The notes below the pieces were generated by a model. That model was given only the letters and a program-made list of their open reading frames with translations. It ran no database searches and had not been told where the DNA came from. Both the position numbers and the translations under genes were made by a program. A stretch of DNA of 10,980 nucleotides, taken from contig CBCXVS010000261.1 of NCBI GenBank assembly GCA_965178525.1, forward strand, positions 1 through 10,980. The letters are read 5' to 3'. This document shows, piece by piece, positions 7,045-10,980 of the stretch (position 1 is its first letter; every line of letters starts with the position of its first letter). This DNA comes from CBCXVS01 sp965178525 (GTDB lineage: Bacteria; Tectomicrobia; Entotheonellia; Entotheonellales; Entotheonellaceae).

Positions 7045-7502
7045 CCCAAAATTGGTATACCACGCATGGCGAGGAGACCCAAGCTTTGGGCCGGATGCTA
7101 GGCCGGCGGGCACAGGCAGGGGATTGTATTGCCTGCTGCGGAGCTTTAGGGGCTGGCAAGACGACATTTGTGCAGGGATTCGCAGCCGGTTTAGGAGTCG
7201 GGGACGACTATTATGTACGCAGTCCGACATTTACCCTAATGCAGGCGTATTATGGCCGACTGCCGCTATATCATTTTGATTTTTACCGGCTCGTCCAGGC
7301 TGACGAAGTATGGGACATTGGGTTTGAGGACTATGTAGAAGCCGGTGGGGTGACGATCATTGAATGGGCGGATAAATTTCCTGAACTCTTACCGGTGTCG
7401 CGTTTGGATATTCGCATTACGATCCTCGATGCCGACAAGCGATGTTTCCAGGGATCGGTCGCAGATAGGTCCCATACGCACTATCTTGGCCTCGAATCGT
7501 AA
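7029..7502 (+). CDS. tsaE: tRNA t6A biosynthesis ATPase TsaE
   Basis: TsaE is the P-loop ATPase of the TsaB-TsaD-TsaE complex that installs threonylcarbamoyl on A37 of ANN-decoding tRNAs. The protein is 157 residues, the family size. It has Walker A GALGAGKT (38-45), a switch-like SPTFTL (65-70), HFDFYRL (82-88) and EWADK (112-116). The common family form of the P-loop is G-D/N-LGAGKT, so Ala39 is a mild variation. The ATG at 7029 lies inside the end of nnr, with AAGGTG at 7019-7024 as its SD, suggesting coupled translation. The nnr-tsaE pairing is common in bacteria. Confidence 0.95.
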   Translation: MPRIVTQNWYTTHGEETQALGRMLGRRAQAGDCIACCGALGAGKTTFVQGFAAGLGVGDDYYVRSPTFTLMQAYYGRLPLYHFDFYRLVQADEVWDIGFEDYVEAGGVTIIEWADKFPELLPVSRLDIRITILDADKRCFQGSVADRSHTHYLGLES

Positions 7503-7516
7503 GGAGCCGTTCGGAC

Positions 7517-8098
7517 ATGCGATGGTACGTATTCGTCCTCCTGGGGCTCGTTGTTAGCGCCATTGCCGTGGCGCGTTGGGGACGAGAGGTCGAATTGTCC
7601 CGCGCTGTAGACCGGATCATATCGCCACTTTTCGCAACCCCGACCGCAACCCCGGCCGCAACCCCGGCCGCACCCCAGGGGCGGCTGCAAGGTGTGCGGT
7701 TAGTCGAGCAAACCGATAAGGCCACGGCGTGGGAAATCATGGCCGATGATGCGTCATTCTATGCAGTTGGGCAAGTGACGGCCGCGCGTGGGGTGCGGGC
7801 CCAGCTCTTTCGCGAACAGGCGGCGCTTCTATCCCTCGAAGCAGACCAAGGTCTCGTGCGACATGTCACTGGAGACATCACTGTACGTGGACATGTCCGG
7901 GTGCAGCACCGGGAGGGCTACACCGTCACCGCCGACGCGCTGGACTGGCAGGGCCGCCATCAGACCCTGTACACGGATATGCCAGTACAGATTGATGGCC
8001 CGGCCATTCGCATCACCGGTACGGGGCTACGCAGCGATAAGGAGCTACAACACTTTCGCCTCCAGCGTAATGTCCGAGCTTGGTTTCGGCTCCGCTAG
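7517..8098 (+). CDS. lptC: LPS export protein LptC
   Basis: LptC is the bitopic inner-membrane protein that receives LPS from LptB2FG and passes it to LptA. The 193 residues match the family. One transmembrane helix spans about residues 3-19 with a short cytoplasmic N-terminus. It is followed by a periplasmic domain whose alternating beta pattern and GVRAQLF, GDITVRGHVRV and TVTADALDW segments fit the LptC/OstA jellyroll. Between helix and jellyroll, residues 40-53 form an ATPT/ATPA repeat encoded by a 12-base tandem repeat. The ATG at 7517 follows AAGGAG at 7501-7506, which overlaps the tsaE stop codon. The sequence is divergent, as is usual for LptC; position directly before lptA and lptB makes the call secure. 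Confidence 0.88.
   Translation: MRWYVFVLLGLVVSAIAVARWGREVELSRAVDRIISPLFATPTATPAATPAAPQGRLQGVRLVEQTDKATAWEIMADDASFYAVGQVTAARGVRAQLFREQAALLSLEADQGLVRHVTGDITVRGHVRVQHREGYTVTADALDWQGRHQTLYTDMPVQIDGPAIRITGTGLRSDKELQHFRLQRNVRAWFRLR
7633..7677 (+). repeat. 12-bp tandem repeat inside lptC
   Basis: The unit CGCAACCCCGGC occurs at 7645-7656 and 7657-7668. A copy with one change (A for G) precedes it at 7633-7644, and a decayed partial copy follows at 7669-7677. The unit length keeps the reading frame and encodes Ala-Thr-Pro-Ala repeats in the periplasmic linker of LptC. Confidence 0.9.
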
Positions 8099-8115
8099 AA
8101 CAGGAAGCGTACGTT

Positions 8116-8655
8116 ATGAGCCGGTGGTTGTTCCTCCTCAGTTTGTTAGGCATCGCGGCGTTGTGCCTTGGCGCCGAAAAACCGCAACGCCGGCAACCGA
8201 TACCGCTCGAAAGTCGGGTGCCGGTGGGTGATTGTTCCGGCCCTGGCCAGGCCTTTGACGTGACGGCTGAGCAGACGACAGTTGACATACGGACGCACAC
8301 GATTCTTTTTGAAAAGAACGTGCGGGTACGCCGGTGTGAGATGATCATCTTGTGTCAGCGTTTGCGCATTATTCCCGAGGCCGGCGGCGCCACGGCGGAG
8401 CGAATCGTCGCCACTGGGAACGTGCGTTTCCAACAGGGGACACGCCGCTTGCGGGCCGACCGCGCCGAGTATGTTGATGCCGAGCAAAAGATTGTGCTGA
8501 CGGGAAACCCGCGCGCCTGGGACACAACGGATCAGAACGAGATGACCGGGGAGGAAATGGTGTTCTTGGTACAAGACGAGAAATTACTCGTCAAACGCGC
8601 CCGGGTTCTCTTTCATCCACGCCAGCAGGTGTCGAAAGCCCCGAATGGTAGGTGA
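8116..8655 (+). CDS. lptA: periplasmic LPS-bridge protein LptA
   Basis: LptA forms the periplasmic bridge that carries LPS from LptC to LptD. The protein is 179 residues (E. coli LptA is 185). An N-terminal signal peptide covers residues 1-20 (positive start, leucine-rich core, likely cleavage after Ala20). The rest is an OstA/LptA beta-jellyroll with FDVTAEQTTVD, ILFEKNVRVRR, ATGNVRF and ADRAEYVDAEQKIVLTGNPRAW. The ATG at 8116 is chosen over earlier in-frame codons from 8080, because AGGAAG (8102-8107) is eight bases upstream and the signal peptide begins there. The mature protein has three cysteines (40, 74, 80), which could allow a disulfide. It lies 17 bases after lptC, and its stop codon falls inside the lptB SD. 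Confidence 0.93.
   Translation: MSRWLFLLSLLGIAALCLGAEKPQRRQPIPLESRVPVGDCSGPGQAFDVTAEQTTVDIRTHTILFEKNVRVRRCEMIILCQRLRIIPEAGGATAERIVATGNVRFQQGTRRLRADRAEYVDAEQKIVLTGNPRAWDTTDQNEMTGEEMVFLVQDEKLLVKRARVLFHPRQQVSKAPNGR
8650..8655 (+). promoter_or_regulatory. lptB ribosome binding site overlapping the lptA stop
   Basis: AGGTGA at 8650-8655 matches the 3' part of the full SD (GGAGGTGA). Aligned to 16S rRNA, it gives a normal spacing to ATG 8660. Its last three bases are the lptA stop codon. This favours 8660 over the in-frame ATG at 8645, which has no SD. Confidence 0.55.
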
Positions 8656-8659
8656 GGGG

Positions 8660-9391
8660 ATGCTAGCGACAGAAGGAATCGCCAAGACCTATCGCGGCCG
8701 TTGCGTCGTGCAAGATGTGAGTCTGCATGTCCGAGCCGGCGAAATTGTGGGGCTTCTGGGGCCAAACGGGGCGGGCAAAACCACAACATTTTATATGGTG
8801 GTAGGCTTGATATGGCCGGATACCGGCACGGTCTACTTAGACGGCCAAACGTTGACGTCGCTTCCGATGCATCAGCGCGCCCGTCTCGGGATTGGGTACT
8901 TGCCTCAAGAGCCGTCCATCTTTCGCAAAATGACGGTTGAGGAGAATCTTTTAGCGATTTTAGAAACGTTGCCGTGGAGCCGTGCGAAGCGCCGTGGACA
9001 CGTCGCGGCGTTGCTTGAAGAATTTAACTTGACCCGTTTGCGTCGGGCCAAGGGCTATGCCTTGTCAGGTGGCGAACGCCGGCGGGTCGAATTGGCGCGT
9101 TTACTGGCGACATCTCCGCGTTATATCTTGCTGGATGAGCCCTTTACAGGCATTGATCCAATTATGGTACAGGAACTACAAAGTTTTATTTTTCGCTTGA
9201 AACAGCAGGGGATCGGGATTTTTATCACCGATCATCGGGTGCGCGAGACGCTAGAGATTACGGACAGGGCCTATATTATGCACGCTGGACGCATTCTCCA
9301 GAGCGGTGTTCCTCAGGAATTAGTTGAAAGTCGTGAGGTGAAGGAAATATACTTAGGGGAACGTTTCTCTCTCTCCACCGATGGGTCATGA
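8660..9391 (+). CDS. lptB: LPS export ABC transporter ATPase LptB
   Basis: LptB is the cytoplasmic ATPase of the LptB2FG transporter that extracts LPS from the inner membrane. From ATG 8660 it is 243 residues (E. coli LptB is 241). It has Walker A GPNGAGKTT (34-42), Q-loop Gln81 in YLPQE, signature LSGGERRR (132-139), Walker B YILLDE (152-157) with catalytic Glu157, and switch His189 in TDHRVRETL. The C-terminal YLGERFSL matches the LptB end. The in-frame ATG at 8645 would add five residues and overlap lptA, but lacks an SD. lptF and lptG are not in the window; they commonly lie elsewhere. Confidence 0.96.
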   Translation: MLATEGIAKTYRGRCVVQDVSLHVRAGEIVGLLGPNGAGKTTTFYMVVGLIWPDTGTVYLDGQTLTSLPMHQRARLGIGYLPQEPSIFRKMTVEENLLAILETLPWSRAKRRGHVAALLEEFNLTRLRRAKGYALSGGERRRVELARLLATSPRYILLDEPFTGIDPIMVQELQSFIFRLKQQGIGIFITDHRVRETLEITDRAYIMHAGRILQSGVPQELVESREVKEIYLGERFSLSTDGS

Positions 9392-9410
9392 AGCAGAATG
9401 AGGTCGGATT

Positions 9411-10829
9411 GTGGCTCTCGAAGTTAAGCTTCAGCTAAAAACCGCCCAGAAACTCGTGATGACAGCGATGCTGCAGCAGGCGATTAAGCTGTTGCCGTTG
9501 TCTCGCCTGGAACTGGTCCAGAAGGTTCATCAGGAAATGCTGGAGAATCCCTTCCTGGAAGATGTGGCGGCCCAGGAAGAAGGTGGTCTTGACGCCCCGG
9601 AGGACGGATCCGCCCAAGAAGCCGAGGAGGAGGCGCCGCAAGAGTTTGATATCGATTGGGAAGTGTATCTCCAGGATGGTGTCGATGATCCGGGCTTTCC
9701 CATCGATCAGGGAAAAGAAGTGCCGTCCCTGGAAGCGACCCTGAAAAACGAAACCTCGCTGACCGACTATCTGTTATGGCAGCTTTCCCTGGCGGTACAT
9801 AGCGACGTCGAGAAGGAAATCGGCGCGTACTTGATCGGTAATATCGATGAGAATGGCTATCTGCAGGGTCCCTTGGAGGAAGCAGCGGCTTTTGTCGGGG
9901 TAGAGGTCGAACGGGTCGAAGAGATGTTGCGGGTGCTCCACTCGTTTGATCCGGCAGGGGTGGGCGCTAGGGATCTGCAAGAGTGTTTGTTGATTCAACT
10001 CGATCATCTGGGCATGAAAGACTCGCTCGCAGGCAAAATCATTGAGACCTATCTCGAACGACTCGATGAACGCCATTTTCAGCGTATGGCGAAAGACCTC
10101 GGTGTCACGCTGGAAGAGGTGATTGCCGGGGTGAAGCTCATTCGCGAGCTGGATCCCAAACCCGGTGACCGTTACAATGCCGACTGTGTCGAGTATATTG
10201 TGCCAGATGTGGTCGTGGTCAAAGTGGGTGATGAGTATCAAATTGCCCTCAATGACGATGGAATGCCCAAGTTGCGGATTAATTCGCTGTATCAGAGTAT
10301 TCTTCGCCGAGGGGATAGCATGCAGGGGGATACCCGGGAGTATCTGGAAGAGAAATTCCGCTCGGCAGTATGGCTGATGAAGAGCATCGAGCAGCGGCGT
10401 CAAACCCTGTTGAAAGTTTCCGTGAGTCTGTGCAAATTTCAACGTGAGTTTCTCGATAAGGGCTTATCCGCCTTGAAGCCCCTCGTCCTGAAAGACGTAG
10501 CGGATGATATTGGCATGCACGAATCCACCGTCAGTCGTGTCACGACAAACAAATACCTCCATACGCCGCAGGGTGTGTTCGAACTCAAGTTCTTTTTCCA
10601 TAGCGGCTTAGATTCGTTTGGGGGGGACGCGATGTCCTCCGTCAGTGTGAAGGAAATCATCCGCCAAGCGGTCATGGCCGAAGATCCTCGTAAGCCACTG
10701 ACGGATCAACAGCTCGTCGAGTTGCTCGAGCAAAAAGATATCAAAATTGCTCGGCGTACGGTGGCGAAGTATCGCCAAGAATTACACATCTCACCTGCCA
10801 GCCGCCGCAAGCGTCTTTTCGATACGTAA
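9411..10829 (+). CDS. rpoN: RNA polymerase sigma-54 factor RpoN
   Basis: Sigma-54 directs polymerase to -24/-12 promoters and needs AAA+ enhancer-binding proteins to open DNA. The 472 residues show all parts. Region I (about 6-50) carries the LQLKTAQKLVMTAMLQQAIKLL activator-response segment. An acidic region II lies at 55-90. The core-binding domain spans about 110-310. A helix-turn-helix lies at about 361-381 (DIGMHESTVSRVTTNKY). The RpoN box ARRTVAKYRQ is at 447-456, near the C-terminus. The start is GTG at 9411 with GAGGT at 9400-9404; the ATG at 9398 is out of frame. It lies 19 bases after lptB, an arrangement (lptB-rpoN-hpf) widespread in Gram-negative bacteria. The last residue of the RpoN box is Gln rather than the more usual Glu. 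Confidence 0.97.
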   Translation: MALEVKLQLKTAQKLVMTAMLQQAIKLLPLSRLELVQKVHQEMLENPFLEDVAAQEEGGLDAPEDGSAQEAEEEAPQEFDIDWEVYLQDGVDDPGFPIDQGKEVPSLEATLKNETSLTDYLLWQLSLAVHSDVEKEIGAYLIGNIDENGYLQGPLEEAAAFVGVEVERVEEMLRVLHSFDPAGVGARDLQECLLIQLDHLGMKDSLAGKIIETYLERLDERHFQRMAKDLGVTLEEVIAGVKLIRELDPKPGDRYNADCVEYIVPDVVVVKVGDEYQIALNDDGMPKLRINSLYQSILRRGDSMQGDTREYLEEKFRSAVWLMKSIEQRRQTLLKVSVSLCKFQREFLDKGLSALKPLVLKDVADDIGMHESTVSRVTTNKYLHTPQGVFELKFFFHSGLDSFGGDAMSSVSVKEIIRQAVMAEDPRKPLTDQQLVELLEQKDIKIARRTVAKYRQELHISPASRRKRLFDT

Positions 10830-10932
10830 TCCCTCCTATGTCATTTGTCTTTGACCCCGGTTGCAGATGGCGCACTGGTACCGTGCACTGTGGGGGTAAA
10901 CGAGAATGGCCTTAAGTGAAGCTCTAACTGCA

Positions 10933-10957
10933 TGTCGTGTCAACGGTTGACGCAACA
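10933..10957. promoter_or_regulatory. 25-bp dyad upstream of the right-edge gene
   Basis: The core GTCAAC-G-GTTGAC at 10939-10951 is a perfect inverted repeat around one base. The outer arms extend it to 12 bp each side (10933-10944 and 10946-10957) with two mismatches. It ends three bases before the SD of the gene starting at 10975. No T-run follows, so it does not look like a terminator. A protein-binding operator or a translational hairpin are both possible. Confidence 0.4.
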
Positions 10958-10974
10958 CATGAGGGGGTTTTGTC

Positions 10975-10980
10975 ATGAGG
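10975..10980 (+). CDS. start of the next gene, cut by the window edge
   Basis: ATG AGG at 10975-10980 is preceded by GAGGGGG at 10961-10967 with a seven-base spacing, a strong ribosome site. Only two codons are visible, so the product cannot be read. Ribosome hibernation promoting factor (hpf/raiA) usually follows rpoN in this gene order, and that is the expectation. The gap 10830-10974 holds no supported gene. Confidence 0.4.

Noticed and set aside
8116..8175. LptA as a lipoprotein because of Cys17 in the signal region
   Set aside because: The residues before Cys17 (A-A-L) do not fit a lipobox, which needs G, A or S at -1. Signal peptidase I cleavage after Ala20 is more likely.
9774..10442. 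A 222-codon minus-strand open frame inside rpoN
   Set aside because: It is antisense to conserved sigma-54 sequence and has no family resemblance.
10867..10886. A sigma-54-like TGGC...GC promoter downstream of rpoN
   Set aside because: TGGCGC is present, but the -12 GC is not at the required spacing (CC occurs there; the next GC is four bases too far).
10838..10915. A possible 25-codon ORF after rpoN
   Set aside because: It has no ribosome binding site and a pyrimidine run instead, no recognisable sequence, and is short enough to occur by chance.

Overview
The window is a compact run of housekeeping genes, all on the + strand, from a Gram-negative bacterium. The Lpt lipopolysaccharide-export genes (lptC, lptA, lptB) next to rpoN show an outer membrane with LPS. 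By eye, GC content is moderately high. The order tilS-hpt-ftsH-glmM-nnr-tsaE joined to lptCAB-rpoN resembles arrangements in Deltaproteobacteria-grade lineages (Desulfobacterota/Myxococcota, Methylomirabilota, Tectomicrobia such as Entotheonella). This placement is inferred from gene order and protein style, not from a search.

Layout. Bases 1-83 are a short leader with a possible promoter. tilS (84-1478) overlaps hpt (from 1475) by four bases. hpt ends at an in-frame TGA just before its conserved C-terminal segment, and that segment continues uninterrupted in the same frame to a TAA at 2015-2017. A 108-base gap with a possible promoter and an SD/anti-SD structure leads to ftsH (TTG start, 2126-3979). 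An 82-base gap rich in alternative hairpins leads to glmM (4062-5417). Next come nnr (5473-7044), tsaE (7029-7502, overlapping nnr), lptC (7517-8098), lptA (8116-8655), lptB (8660-9391) and rpoN (GTG start, 9411-10829). The last 145 bases before the edge hold a 25-bp dyad, followed by a strong SD and an ATG at 10975 that opens another gene. Synteny suggests the ribosome hibernation factor hpf, but only two codons are visible.

Functionally the window covers tRNA modification (TilS lysidine, TsaE t6A), purine salvage (Hpt), membrane proteolysis (FtsH), amino-sugar supply for peptidoglycan and LPS (GlmM), repair of damaged NAD(P)H (Nnr), LPS transport (LptC/A/B) and the alternative sigma factor sigma-54. 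Tight spacing and overlaps from nnr to rpoN suggest one transcription unit.

I see no mobile element, CRISPR array, defence system, RNA gene or clearly novel system. The best leads are the premature stop in hpt with its intact conserved tail, two unusual residues in the GlmM phosphate-binding loop, and the leader structures before ftsH, glmM and the gene at the right edge.
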